Below are positions 16,873 to 25,957 of a DNA stretch of 64,000 nt, piece by piece. The notes under the pieces are model-generated. The model worked only from the letters and a program-made list of their open reading frames with translations. It had not been told where the DNA came from and did no database searches. Source of the DNA: Aureimonas sp. OT7 (GTDB lineage: Bacteria; Pseudomonadota; Alphaproteobacteria; Rhizobiales; Rhizobiaceae). Made by a program: the position numbers and the translations under genes. How positions within the stretch are numbered: the first letter of the stretch is position 1; every line of letters starts with the position of its first letter. The stretch covers positions 697,501-761,500 of the forward strand of contig NZ_CP062167.1 in the NCBI RefSeq assembly GCF_014844055.1, read 5' to 3'.

Positions 16873-17814
16873 ATGAGCCATATCCAGGCACAGGAATCCG
16901 CATCGCAAGTCGGCAGCATGGTCCCGACGCCGACCCCAGAGGGCAGCGTGCGCGGCCAGATGCTGCGCGAGTTCTGGTATTATTTCTCCGAGAACAAGGG
17001 CGCGGTCCTCGGCCTCGTCGTCTTCTCCATTGTGGTCGTCGTGGCGCTGTTCGCGCCCATCCTCGCCCCGCACAACCCCGCCGCGCAAAACCGCGACGCG
17101 CTGCTGTTGCCGCCCGTCTTCATGGAAGGCGGGCGCTGGGCCTACGCGCTCGGCACCGATGCCGTGGGCCGCGATATCCTGTCGCGCCTGATCTACGGCG
17201 CGCGTTATTCGCTGTTCATCGGCGTCTTCGTGGTGACGATCTCGGTGTCCACCGGCATCGTGATCGGCATGATCGCCGGCTATATGCGCGGTTTCGTGGA
17301 TACCGTCATCATGCGGTTGATGGACATCATCCTGGCCTTCCCGTCGCTGCTGCTGGCCCTGGTGCTGGTGGCGGTTCTGGGGCCCGGCCTCACCAATGCG
17401 ATGATCGCCATCGCGCTCGTGCTGCAACCGCACTTCGTGCGGCTGACGCGCGCCTCGGTGATGGCCGAGAAGGAGCGGGAATACGTGACCGCGGCGCGTG
17501 TGGCCGGGGCGGGGCCGCTGCGGCTGATGTTCCGCACCATCCTGCCCAACTGCCTCGGGCCGCTGATCGTGCAGGCGACGCTGTCCTTCTCCAACGCCAT
17601 CCTGGACGCGGCGGCGCTGGGCTTCCTTGGCATGGGCGCGCAACCGCCGACGCCGGAATGGGGCACGATGCTGGCCGAGGCGCAGGAATTCGTACTGCGG
17701 GCGTGGTGGGTGGTGACCTTCCCGGGCCTTGCCATCCTCGTCACCGTCCTGGCGATCAATTTGATCGGCGACGGCCTGCGCGATGCCATCGACCCGAAGA
17801 TGCGGAAGGGCTGA
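16873..17814 (+). CDS. dppC: peptide ABC transporter permease DppC
   Basis: 313 residues. It has an N-terminal OppC_N segment (SENKGAVLGLVVFSIVVVV) and the conserved LGTDAVGRDILSRLIYGARY typical of DppC/OppC. The EAA loop is REYVTAARVAGAGPLRLMFR, and FLGMGAQPPTPEWGTML lies near the end. It forms the membrane channel with DppB. Three bases separate its stop from the dppD ATG. Confidence 0.93.
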   Translation: MSHIQAQESASQVGSMVPTPTPEGSVRGQMLREFWYYFSENKGAVLGLVVFSIVVVVALFAPILAPHNPAAQNRDALLLPPVFMEGGRWAYALGTDAVGRDILSRLIYGARYSLFIGVFVVTISVSTGIVIGMIAGYMRGFVDTVIMRLMDIILAFPSLLLALVLVAVLGPGLTNAMIAIALVLQPHFVRLTRASVMAEKEREYVTAARVAGAGPLRLMFRTILPNCLGPLIVQATLSFSNAILDAAALGFLGMGAQPPTPEWGTMLAEAQEFVLRAWWVVTFPGLAILVTVLAINLIGDGLRDAIDPKMRKG

Positions 17815-17817
17815 ACC

Positions 17818-18657
17818 ATGAGCCTGCTTGAAGTTCGCAACCTCACCGTCGAGTTCGAGACCGTGCACGGGCCTTTCCGCGCCGTGGACGGGGTGGATCT
17901 GTCCGTGGACCGGGGCGAGGTGCTGGCCATCGTCGGCGAGTCCGGCTCCGGCAAGTCGGTCGGCATGCTGGCCGTGATGGGCATCCTGCCCAAGTCGGCG
18001 AGGGTGACCGCCGATGTCATGGCCTTCGACGGGCAGCACTTGCGCAGGCTCGGCGGCGCGCAGCGCCGGCAGATCGTGGGGCGCGACATCGCCATGATCT
18101 TCCAGGAGCCGGGCGCTAGCCTGAACCCCTGCTTCACGGTGGGAACGCAGATCACGGAGGTGCTGCGGGTCCACATGAACATGGGCCGGTCCGAGCGGCG
18201 CCGCCGTGCGATCGAGCTTTTGGAGGCGGTGGGCATCCGTGACGCGGAAGAGCGGCTCGGAAGCTATCCGCACCAGATGTCGGGCGGGCAGGCGCAACGC
18301 GTCATGATCGCCATGGCGATCGCCTGCAACCCCAAGCTGCTGATCGCGGACGAGCCGACGACGGCATTGGACGTGACGATCCAGAAGCAGATCCTGGATC
18401 TGTTGATGAACCTCCAGGCCCGGCATGGCATGGGGCTGATCATGATCACGCACGACATGGGCGTCGTGGCCGAAACGGCCGACCGTGTGATCGTGCAGTA
18501 CAAGGGCCGCAAGATGGAGGAAGCCGACGTGCTGACGCTCTTCGAATCCCCGTCCAATCCCTATACGCGGGCGCTGCTGTCGGCCCTGCCGGAGAACGCG
18601 ACGGGCGACCGCCTGCCCACCGTGGCCGACTTCATGGCGGCGGAGGCCGGTCGATGA
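17818..18657 (+). CDS. dppD: peptide ABC transporter ATP-binding protein DppD
   Basis: 279 residues. Walker A is [11 protein letters not shown], the signature is [20 protein letters not shown], Walker B is [12 protein letters not shown], and the switch His is in [15 protein letters not shown]. The C-terminus carries the [12 protein letters not shown] oligopeptide-transporter motif. It is shorter than most DppD proteins (about 325) and the usual Fe-S Cys cluster at the C-terminal tail is missing. Overlaps dppF by four bases (ATGA). Confidence 0.92.
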   Translation: MSLLEVRNLTVEFETVHGPFRAVDGVDLSVDRGEVLAIVGESGSGKSVGMLAVMGILPKSARVTADVMAFDGQHLRRLGGAQRRQIVGRDIAMIFQEPGASLNPCFTVGTQITEVLRVHMNMGRSERRRRAIELLEAVGIRDAEERLGSYPHQMSGGQAQRVMIAMAIACNPKLLIADEPTTALDVTIQKQILDLLMNLQARHGMGLIMITHDMGVVAETADRVIVQYKGRKMEEADVLTLFESPSNPYTRALLSALPENATGDRLPTVADFMAAEAGR

Positions 18658-19484
18658 GCGATATCGTGCTTGAAGCCCGCGACATCGTCCGCGACTATCA
18701 CGTGTCGCGCGGCCTGTTCGGCCGCACGCGCACGGTGCATGCGGTGCGCGGCATCAGCCTTCGGCTGGAGCGCGGCAAGACGCTGGCCGTGGTGGGAGAA
18801 TCCGGTTCGGGCAAGTCGACGCTGGCGCGCATTCTGACGCTGATCGACGCGCCCACCAGCGGAGAGTTGTTCATCGGCGGGCAGAAGATGGACATCGTGC
18901 GCAGTGGCGTCACGCGCGACATGCGCCGCCAGGTGCAGATGGTGTTCCAGAATCCGTATGGTTCTCTCAACCCGCGCCAGAAGGTCGGCGATGTCCTGTG
19001 CGAACCGCTGCTGCTCAACACCGACAAGCGGGCATCGGAGCGCCGCGAACTCGCCATGCAGATGCTGGTGAAGGTCGGCCTCCAGCCCGAGCACTACAAT
19101 CGCTATCCGCACATGTTCTCGGGTGGCCAGCGCCAGCGCATCGCCATCGCGCGGGCGTTGATGCTGTCGCCGAAGATCCTGGTGCTGGACGAGCCGGTCT
19201 CGGCGCTCGACCTGTCGGTGCAGGCGCAGATCCTGAACCTTCTGTCCGACCTGCAGGACGAGTTCGACCTCACCTACGTCTTCGTCTCCCACGACCTGTC
19301 GGTGGTGCGGTACATCGCCGACGAAGTCATGGTGATGTACTTGGGGGAGGTCGTGGAGCACGGCACGCGCGACGCCGTCTTCGCCGCTCCGCAGCACGAC
19401 TATACGCAGAAGCTCTTTGCCGCGACGCCCCGCGCGGATGTCGACAGCATCCGCCGGCGCATCGCTGCCCGGCGCGCGGCCTGA
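18654..19484 (+). CDS. dppF: peptide ABC transporter ATP-binding protein DppF
   Basis: 276 residues. Walker A is [13 protein letters not shown], then QVQMVFQNPYGSLNPRQKVG (Q-loop), signature FSGGQRQRIAIARALML, Walker B ILVLDEPVSALD and FVSHDLSVVRYIAD with the switch His. It pairs with DppD to power import. Last gene of the operon; an inverted repeat follows at 19492-19523. Confidence 0.92.
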   Translation: MSDIVLEARDIVRDYHVSRGLFGRTRTVHAVRGISLRLERGKTLAVVGESGSGKSTLARILTLIDAPTSGELFIGGQKMDIVRSGVTRDMRRQVQMVFQNPYGSLNPRQKVGDVLCEPLLLNTDKRASERRELAMQMLVKVGLQPEHYNRYPHMFSGGQRQRIAIARALMLSPKILVLDEPVSALDLSVQAQILNLLSDLQDEFDLTYVFVSHDLSVVRYIADEVMVMYLGEVVEHGTRDAVFAAPQHDYTQKLFAATPRADVDSIRRRIAARRAA

Positions 19485-19491
19485 GCGCGTT

Positions 19492-19523
19492 ATCGGCCGC
19501 ATCCGCGAGCGGTTGCGGCCGAT
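19492..19523 (+). terminator. inverted repeat after dppF, possible terminator
   Basis: ATCGGCCGCA (19492-19501) is the exact reverse complement of TGCGGCCGAT (19514-19523), with CCGC/GCGG inside. It begins seven bases past the dppF stop. There is no T-run, so termination would have to be weak or factor-assisted. Confidence 0.45.
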
Positions 19524-19541
19524 GCTGACGGCTTATCGGCC

Positions 19542-19820
19542 TCAGTTCATTCGATATGCGAAAGCAGCGTCAGCCGCAATTCCGGTACGCCCGTCCGCAA
19601 GCCCGAAGCTGCTCGTGCCGTATATCCGCGACCCGTCCGTAAAACTCGTTGTCATGGAACTTGTCGGGGTCAAGCTCATCCACTGGATTGTCAACTTCGC
19701 CAGTTTGAAGAGCTCGTGATTGTCTACTGAACCGCCATTCGTGTCGAAGACAGTGCATAAACCATCCATGTCGGCAAAGCTGCCATCAGCATCGTTTGCA
19801 ATGTCGTCCGGCAAATCCAA
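19542..19820 (-). pseudogene. C-terminal fragment of a large RTX/calcium-binding-type protein
   Basis: The 92-residue frame reads SFADMDGLCTVFDTNGGSVD and NHELFKLAKLTIQWMSLTPT. This follows the degenerate Ca-binding repeat of large secreted RTX/adhesin-like proteins, in which a D-N-G-D-type loop is followed by GEL..L..LGI..I.L. Such repeats normally sit in proteins of a thousand or more residues, and here no such protein precedes it. An ORF upstream in another frame (to about 20011, ...FLTIDIGRNGIFSPDGVID...) looks partly coding, which suggests further frameshifts. I treat it as decayed. Confidence 0.35.
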
Positions 19821-20055
19821 TTGGAAAAGGCCAACTCCCGGGCTTGGTCGATAACCCCGTCTGGCGAGAAAATACCGTTCCGCCCAATGTCAATCGTCAG
19901 GAAAGCATCGAGTGGACCTACCCAAGCTGCCTGGGCTCTGTAGGCATCGGAGGGTGTGATCGTGATCACCAGTCCGGGTCCACGCCTGTAGGGCGTCGGC
20001 CTTGGCGGCATGTGACAGGGATACAGTGTCTATAAGTATAAGCCTAAGGATCGAA

Positions 20056-20340
20056 TCAGTCATCTAACGAGCGCCGTACGTTATGCTGATACGTGGTATA
20101 TTGGCGGAACGTTAAGAAGTATGCAGTCATTATAATACCATCTATACAAAAATCCTGTTCTAGAATTTTTGCAAGTTGTATACCAAGACTATGTGGCAAA
20201 ATCCCATCCTCGATTTCACACTTAAGGTAATGGGCATATAGAGCGGGATGCTTTTCACGAAGATCAGCTTCATATCTCTGGACTACGCGGAAGCGCTCGC
20301 GCTGCTCTTCTGTCCAAGTTTCGGGGTGCTCAAAGTCCAC
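20056..20340 (-). CDS. hypothetical protein, AT-rich
   Basis: 94 residues, MDFEHPETWTEEQRERFRVV..., acidic and helical with no membrane segment or recognised domain. The GTG start at 20340 is preceded by GGAGGG at suitable distance. The gene is clearly AT-richer than its surroundings (runs such as TTATAATACCATC), which points to recent acquisition. It lies alone in a patch of non-core DNA between dppF and the c-di-GMP enzyme. Function unknown. Confidence 0.5.
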   Translation of the reverse strand: MDFEHPETWTEEQRERFRVVQRYEADLREKHPALYAHYLKCEIEDGILPHSLGIQLAKILEQDFCIDGIIMTAYFLTFRQYTTYQHNVRRSLDD

Positions 20341-20875
20341 CTTATACCCTCCCGGGCGAGTTGTTTGCGTAATTTATACAACGTCAACTGTCAGGTGCTT
20401 TGATGTCGGCAATGAAGGGGTGAGTAAATAAACGTGAAGTTGAAATAATGGTGGGTATGGCTTCGGAAGGTGCACACATCGGCGTCCCAGCGATGCCCGA
20501 CGTAGCGTGCCGTCACGAGGTGGAAAGACAAGCGACTCCGGCTCCTCGCCTCGCGCTCCGGCCGGCTTGGGCGTTAGTTGGACGAGAACTCCAAGAAGGG
20601 CGCAGTCGGGGCCTGTAGACCGGCGCATGCCCGTGTTATGTCGGGGTCTTGATGACCCTTGATGCCGTCACGCGGTAAGGATGCCCATGGGGCCGGTGAA
20701 GCCAACCGCAAGGAGGCTGTGGCACCACGTCCCGTAGCAGTCAGTTGACAGGAACCGCCAGCGACAGAATTTGCCCTGGGCCGTGCAAGGCTTCGCGCCA
20801 TGGCATCTTGCAACGGATTTTGAATAATCTACAGTTGTATTTATCTGAACGCCGTCACCAGGTCAGCGAAAGCGC
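20341..20875. other. 535-bp stretch with no supported gene
   Basis: Short open frames on both strands here have no ribosome binding sites and no recognisable protein features. The last ~60 bases before 20876 (TTGAATAATCTACAGTTGTA region) are AT-rich and could hold the promoter of the GGDEF-EAL gene. I see no RNA fold, inverted repeat or IS end. Confidence 0.4.
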
Positions 20876-23041
20876 ATGCAATCCATTCGCCGCTTCTTTC
20901 CGCGCCAGTACCTGGTGCCGACGGCCCTGTTGGTCGTCACGTCGTTTGGAGCGTTGTTCTCGCTGCTTTATTACCTGACGAGCGTGCAGGACAGGCTGGA
21001 TACGGAGCGCGACCGGCAGACGATCTCCAGCGCCATGCAGAGCCTCGTCGAATTCGCCGTACACGACCTGCAGGACTATGCCGTCTGGGACGACGCATTC
21101 CGTGCCCTGGTCCTGTCGTTCGATCCTGCCTGGGCGGATGACAATATCGGCGTCTATCTCGGCCAGCGGCAGGGCTACACCCATCTGTTCATCATCGAGA
21201 ACGGAACCTCGACGATCTACTCCTACGACGACGGCAGCCCGACGGCGCAGCCCATGGACGCCTTCGCGACGGTGGGCGAAGCCCTGCGCGCCGGCGTGGA
21301 GGCTGCCGGCACGGCCGAATATGCCGGTAATACCGCAGTCGGGGCCTTCACGTCCCAGGGTGAAAACCTGTTCGTCTATGCGGCAGCGGACCTTACGCCG
21401 CTGTCCCCGGGACTGGCTGGCCCGGATGGGCTTCGGCGTACGATGGTGATCGCGCGTCCCATCGACGGCGCCCTCGTCGATGGTCTATCCAGCCGGTACC
21501 GCACCGGCGCCCTGCGCTTGCTGACCGATAGCGGTACGGTGGCCGGCGAGGAAACCGTGATCCTGAAAAGCGTGACCGACGAGCCCGTCGGTGGCGTCGT
21601 CTGGGCGCCCGACAATCCCGGCACCGCTCTCATGCACCAGATACTGCCGGGGCTGATGCTGATAGCGCTGATCTCGTTCTTCGCCGCCGGCGTGATCCTG
21701 AACCGCGCGCGCCTGTCGAACGAGGCGCTGTATTCCAGCCGGGCCAATATCCGCTTTCTGGCCTATCACGATGCCCTGACGGGTCTTGCCAATCGCAGCC
21801 GCTTCCTGGCCCAGCTTCGCCACGGCGACCGCCGCCCCGACCAGTATCTCCTCTACATGGACCTCGACGGCTTCAAGGAAGCCAACGACGTCTACGGCCA
21901 TGCCACCGGCGACGACCTGCTCGTCGAGGCGGGCCGCCGCATCCAGCGGTCCACGCCGCCCGGCTCTACCGTGGCGCGCACCGGCGGCGACGAATTCGCC
22001 GTGCTGCTGCCGGGCGGCGCGCCGGACGAGCCGCAACGCACGGCCGACAGGGTCCTTGCCGCCTTCGAGCCGCCGTTTCACGTCAGCAGCTACAGCGTCA
22101 ATATCGGTGTCACCATCGGCGTGGCGCGCCGGGAGGCTCGGCTGGAGGCGGAGGAAGTCATGCGGCGCGCGGATGTCGCCATGTATGCGGCGAAGTCGCG
22201 AGGCAAGCGTGGCTGGCTCGCCTACGAGCCGCAGCAGGACGAGGCGAACCTGATGCGCCATGCCATGGAGGGCGCCTTGCGCGAGGCCATGGCGCGAGAC
22301 GAGATCGAGGTGGCCTTCCAGCCGATCGTCAACGCTTCCACCGGGCGCATCGAGATGGTGGAGGCGCTCGCGCGCTGGGAGCATCCGGAGACGGGCGCGG
22401 TCGCCCCCGACCATTTCATCCGTGTCGCCGAGCAGAGCGGCCTCATCAACGAACTCGGCCTGCGCGTGATAGCCAAGGCGTGCCACCGGGCGCGGGACTG
22501 GGATATCGGCCTGTCGGTGAACCTGTCGCCGGTGCAGTTCTGGGATCGCAACCTCGTCGGCTCGATCATCGACGTCCTCGATGAGGCGCGCTTTCCCACA
22601 GGGCGGCTGGATTTCGAGATCACCGAGAAGCACCTCCTGCGGCGGCCCGAGGAGGCGGAGCGGATCCTGGGCGAGTTCCGCGCGCGGGGTATCCGCATCT
22701 CGCTCGACGATTTCGGCACCGGCTTCAGCAGCATCGGCTATCTCCAGCGCCTGTCGCTGGACAGGATCAAGATGGACCGCTCCTTCGTCGCCTCGGCGGA
22801 GCTGGGCGGAAAGCCCTACCGCCTCGCCGCGGCGATCGTGGAACTGGGCCGGGCGCTGGACCTGCCGGTCACGGCCGAAGGGGTGGAAAACGAAAACCAG
22901 GCCGAACTGATGCGGCGCATCGGCTGCGCAAGCCTGCAAGGCTGGCTCTTCGGGCATGCGCTGTCGGCGCAGGAGGTGGAGACACGGCTTGGCATGGCCC
23001 GCACGGACACGGTTACAGCGGGCGCGAAGGCCGGCTTGTAA
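20876..23041 (+). CDS. membrane CHASE4-GGDEF-EAL c-di-GMP enzyme
   Basis: 721 residues. TM1 (residues ~12-34) is followed by a periplasmic CHASE4-type sensor (EFAVHDLQDYAVWDDAF is characteristic), TM2 (~258-280), a GGDEF domain (FLAYHDALTGLANRSRFL; ARTGGDEFAVLL with intact GGDEF) and an EAL domain (VEALARWEHPETGAVAPDHF; LSVNLSPVQFW; ISLDDFGTGFSSIGYL; PVTAEGVEN). Both catalytic signatures are intact, so it could make or degrade cyclic di-GMP; no RxxD inhibition site is apparent before GGDEF. It stands alone between the AT-rich patch and the sugar operon and probably controls motility or polysaccharide output. Confidence 0.92.
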   Translation: MQSIRRFFPRQYLVPTALLVVTSFGALFSLLYYLTSVQDRLDTERDRQTISSAMQSLVEFAVHDLQDYAVWDDAFRALVLSFDPAWADDNIGVYLGQRQGYTHLFIIENGTSTIYSYDDGSPTAQPMDAFATVGEALRAGVEAAGTAEYAGNTAVGAFTSQGENLFVYAAADLTPLSPGLAGPDGLRRTMVIARPIDGALVDGLSSRYRTGALRLLTDSGTVAGEETVILKSVTDEPVGGVVWAPDNPGTALMHQILPGLMLIALISFFAAGVILNRARLSNEALYSSRANIRFLAYHDALTGLANRSRFLAQLRHGDRRPDQYLLYMDLDGFKEANDVYGHATGDDLLVEAGRRIQRSTPPGSTVARTGGDEFAVLLPGGAPDEPQRTADRVLAAFEPPFHVSSYSVNIGVTIGVARREARLEAEEVMRRADVAMYAAKSRGKRGWLAYEPQQDEANLMRHAMEGALREAMARDEIEVAFQPIVNASTGRIEMVEALARWEHPETGAVAPDHFIRVAEQSGLINELGLRVIAKACHRARDWDIGLSVNLSPVQFWDRNLVGSIIDVLDEARFPTGRLDFEITEKHLLRRPEEAERILGEFRARGIRISLDDFGTGFSSIGYLQRLSLDRIKMDRSFVASAELGGKPYRLAAAIVELGRALDLPVTAEGVENENQAELMRRIGCASLQGWLFGHALSAQEVETRLGMARTDTVTAGAKAGL

Positions 23042-23069
23042 CGCACAGGATCGCCGCGACGGTACCGTG

Positions 23070-23897
23070 TCACAGGCGATAGGCGCGCCGCGCGTTTTCG
23101 CCGAAGACCTTATCGATGGCCGACCGTCCGAGGGTGGAAAGGGCGCAGGCTTCGGCGAACTCTGTCCAATCGGCGTACTGTCCGGCAAGCTCTATCACCG
23201 GCCAATCGCTGCCGAAGATGACCCGGTCCGGCCCGAATGCCTGCAGGACAACCTTCGCCACGCGGCCGACGCCGTCCATATCGGGCGGCGAGCCCGCCTC
23301 GGTGACGATGCCCGAGAGCTTGCAACAGACCTGCGGCATCGCCGCCAGACCCTCCATGGCGCGCTGCCAATGGGAAAGGTCGCCGCCGGCTATATCGGGT
23401 TTGGCGCAATGATCGATCACGATGGGCAGGTCCGGATGCCGCTGCGCGAAGCGCGTCAGTGGCGCAAGATGCTCCGGCTTGACGAGGGCGTCGAAGACGA
23501 GGCCCGCCGCCAGCATCGCGGCGACTGAAGGGTCGAGGGCGGGATCGTCGATCCACTCTGCGTCGGGAAGGTCCTGAAGCATGGGGCGAAGGCCCTTCAG
23601 CTTCGGATGCCGGGCGATTTCGGCAATGGTGATTGCTGCGTCCGGCGCCTTCATGTCGGCCCAGCCAACGACCCCAAGAACGAACGGTTCGCGGTCCGCC
23701 ATCTCCAGCAGCCAGCGCGTGTCGGCAAGACTGGGCAGCGATTGGACGAGCACCGTCCCGTCGATGCCCGCCGATGCCAGAAGCGGCTTCAGGTCCGCCG
23801 GCATGACATCGCGATGGATGGCGGTCAGGTCGGGCGGCGGCCATTGCCCGCTACGGTCGGCGATGGCCCAGAAATGCTGGTGTGCGTCGATCCGCAT
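23070..23897 (-). CDS. amidohydrolase family lactonase (L-fucono-1,5-lactonase-like)
   Basis: 275 residues. Amidohydrolase_2 TIM barrel: MRIDAHQHFWAI (metal-binding HxH), WPPPDLTAIHRDVMPADLKP, HPKLKGLRPMLQDLPD, LPIVIDHCAKPDI, VCCKLSGIVTEA and VIFGSDWPVIEL with the catalytic Asp. This pattern matches sugar lactone hydrolases of the L-fucose / L-rhamnose pathway. Start set at 23895-23897, where homology begins; it lies 2 bp after the stop of the upstream aldo/keto reductase. Last gene of the minus-strand sugar operon. Confidence 0.85.
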   Translation of the reverse strand: MRIDAHQHFWAIADRSGQWPPPDLTAIHRDVMPADLKPLLASAGIDGTVLVQSLPSLADTRWLLEMADREPFVLGVVGWADMKAPDAAITIAEIARHPKLKGLRPMLQDLPDAEWIDDPALDPSVAAMLAAGLVFDALVKPEHLAPLTRFAQRHPDLPIVIDHCAKPDIAGGDLSHWQRAMEGLAAMPQVCCKLSGIVTEAGSPPDMDGVGRVAKVVLQAFGPDRVIFGSDWPVIELAGQYADWTEFAEACALSTLGRSAIDKVFGENARRAYRL

Positions 23898-23899
23898 GG

Positions 23900-24907
23900 T
23901 CACTGCCCCGGAACGGGCGCGTCGGGCGCGATCAGGCCTCGCTGCAGGAGGGCGGACCAGAATTCCGCCGGGATCTCCGTTTCGAGCCATCGCGCGCTGG
24001 TCTCGATCTGGTCGGGCCGGTGTGCGCCGGTATTGACGGCAACGACCGCCCGGTGCGCCAGCGGAAACTGGATCGCCGCCGCGGGCAGGGGAATGTCGAA
24101 CTCCCGCGCGATGTCGGACAGCGCCTTCGCCCGGCGCACGACGCCTTCCGGAGCATCCTCGTAATTGAACTTGCCATTGCCGACGAGCAGGCCGGAATTG
24201 AAGGGGGCCGCAGCCACGATGGCGTGGCCCGTCCGGGCTGCGCGATCCAGCATTGCCAGGCTGTCCTGCTCCAGCAGGGTATAGCGCCCCGCCAACATGG
24301 TGCAGTCGAGGTCGATTTCATTCATCGCAGCATCAACGACCGCCACTTCGTTGACGCCCAGCCCGACCCCTCGGACAAGGCCGCCGCTGCGCAATTCGTC
24401 CAGCGCGCGGAAGCCGCCGCCGTCGGTCAGTTGGCGCCAGTGATGATCGGCGCGCTCGCCATGCGTCATCTGTCCGATATCGTGGACGAAGAGCAGGTCG
24501 ATCCGCGTCAGCCCCAGGCGCTGCAGGCTGTCCTCGAAGGAGCGCATGATGGCGTCGTAGCCGTAGGAGTAATCCGGGCGAAAGGGCATGGGCACGGCAT
24601 AGCCGTCCTCGAAGGCACCGACCGTCGCGTCGGGCCGCATCAACCTGCCGACCTTGGTCGACAGAACGAAGGCGTCCCGGTCGCGCTGGGCGAGCGCCGC
24701 GCCCACCCGGCGCTCCGACCGGGTGAAGCCGTAGAAGGGCGCGGTATCGAAATAGCGGATGCCCGCGTTCCAGGCGGCATCGATGATGGCGCCGGCGACG
24801 CCGTCTTCCATCGGACGGTAGAGCCCGCCGATCTGCGCGCCGCCGAGGCCCAGCACGGTCAGTTCCAGCCCGGTGCGGGGCAGGGCGCGGCGGTCCGAAA
24901 CCTTCAT
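23900..24907 (-). CDS. aldo/keto reductase, L-fucose / D-threo-aldose dehydrogenase type
   Basis: 335 residues. The AKR barrel shows YFDTAPFYGFTRSERRVGAA with the catalytic Asp and Tyr, FVLSTKVGRLM with the Lys, and IDLLFVHDIGQMTHG with the His. The opening LPRTGLELTVLGLGGAQIGG and the long insertion match dehydrogenases that oxidise L-fucose, D-arabinose or L-galactose to the 1,5-lactone. Its product would be the substrate of the lactonase encoded next, which supports the pairing. Confidence 0.87.
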   Translation of the reverse strand: MKVSDRRALPRTGLELTVLGLGGAQIGGLYRPMEDGVAGAIIDAAWNAGIRYFDTAPFYGFTRSERRVGAALAQRDRDAFVLSTKVGRLMRPDATVGAFEDGYAVPMPFRPDYSYGYDAIMRSFEDSLQRLGLTRIDLLFVHDIGQMTHGERADHHWRQLTDGGGFRALDELRSGGLVRGVGLGVNEVAVVDAAMNEIDLDCTMLAGRYTLLEQDSLAMLDRAARTGHAIVAAAPFNSGLLVGNGKFNYEDAPEGVVRRAKALSDIAREFDIPLPAAAIQFPLAHRAVVAVNTGAHRPDQIETSARWLETEIPAEFWSALLQRGLIAPDAPVPGQ

Positions 24908-24979
24908 GCGTCGTATTCCTGAAATTTGCTGCCGGGAAAGGCTCTGCCGGGCGGAACTGCCCGGCAGAGCGCCATTGGC

Positions 24980-25924
24980 TTAGTAGAGGACGTTCTGCGC
25001 CTCGGGCGTGTCGATGTTCTCCTTGGTGACGAGAACGACGCCGGTGTCCTGGTTCTTCTCGACCTTGGCACGGTCGATCACGTTGACCACCGTTTCGATG
25101 CCCTTCTCACCCATCTGGAAGCTGCCCTGCACGGCGATGGCCGCCAGCGTGCCGTCCCTGACGAAGTTCTGCAGGTCCTCGTTGCCGTCGAAGCCGATGC
25201 CGACCACCTGTCCGGCGCGCCCGGACTGGGCAAGGGCACGGCCCATGCCGATGGCGGTCGGCTCGTTGGCGCCGAAGATGCCCTTCAGGTCCGGGTTGGA
25301 GGCGAGGACGTCGGTGGTCTGGTTCAGCGCCGTTGCCATCTGGGAGTTGGAGTAGAAGGGGCCGACGATCTCGATCTCGGAATTGGCCTTCAGGTAGTCG
25401 ACGAAGCCACCCACGCGGCCGATTTCCGAACCCGCGCCTGCCACATAGGACATGACGGCGACCTTGCCTTCCTTGCCGATGCGCTCGATCATCGCCTGGG
25501 CGGCCAGCTCACCGGCGGCCTTGTTGTCGGTGGCCAGGAACGACTGGTAATAATCCGACGCGTCGTCCGATATGGCGGAATCGATCAGCACCACGGGGAT
25601 GCGCGCTTCCCATGCCTTGCGGATCGAGGGCACCAGCGCCTCCGGATCGGAGGGCGCCAGCACGATGCCTGCGACACCGCGGTTCACGGCGTTGTCCACC
25701 ATGTTCACCTGGTCGGCGATGGCCGATTCCGAGGCCGGGCCCTGGAAGGTCATGCTGTAGCCCTGGACGTCCTGCATGGCGGCGTCCGCGCCCTTCTGGA
25801 CGTTCTGCCAGAAGGTGGCGTTGGCCGTCTTGACGATGACGGCAATCTCTTTTTCCTGTGCCATGGCAGAGCCGGCGGCCAGGGTGAAGACCGATGCGAG
25901 TGCCGCGAGTGCCAGTCTTTTCAT
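24980..25924 (-). CDS. sugar ABC transporter, periplasmic binding protein (RbsB type)
   Basis: 314 residues with signal peptide MKRLALAALASVFTLAAGSA-MA and a Peripla_BP_4 fold: EIAVIVKTANATFWQNVQKG, VDNAVNRGVAGIVLAPSDPE, FLATDNKAAGELAAQAM and GIFGANEPTAIGMGRAL. Binds a monosaccharide in the periplasm. A 72-bp gap separates it from the downstream dehydrogenase and 33 bp separate it from the permease. Ligand probably the sugar oxidised by the two downstream enzymes. Confidence 0.9.
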   Translation of the reverse strand: MKRLALAALASVFTLAAGSAMAQEKEIAVIVKTANATFWQNVQKGADAAMQDVQGYSMTFQGPASESAIADQVNMVDNAVNRGVAGIVLAPSDPEALVPSIRKAWEARIPVVLIDSAISDDASDYYQSFLATDNKAAGELAAQAMIERIGKEGKVAVMSYVAGAGSEIGRVGGFVDYLKANSEIEIVGPFYSNSQMATALNQTTDVLASNPDLKGIFGANEPTAIGMGRALAQSGRAGQVVGIGFDGNEDLQNFVRDGTLAAIAVQGSFQMGEKGIETVVNVIDRAKVEKNQDTGVVLVTKENIDTPEAQNVLY

Positions 25925-25957
25925 GCTTGTTCTCCTCCTCTGATATTCGATGTCCGG

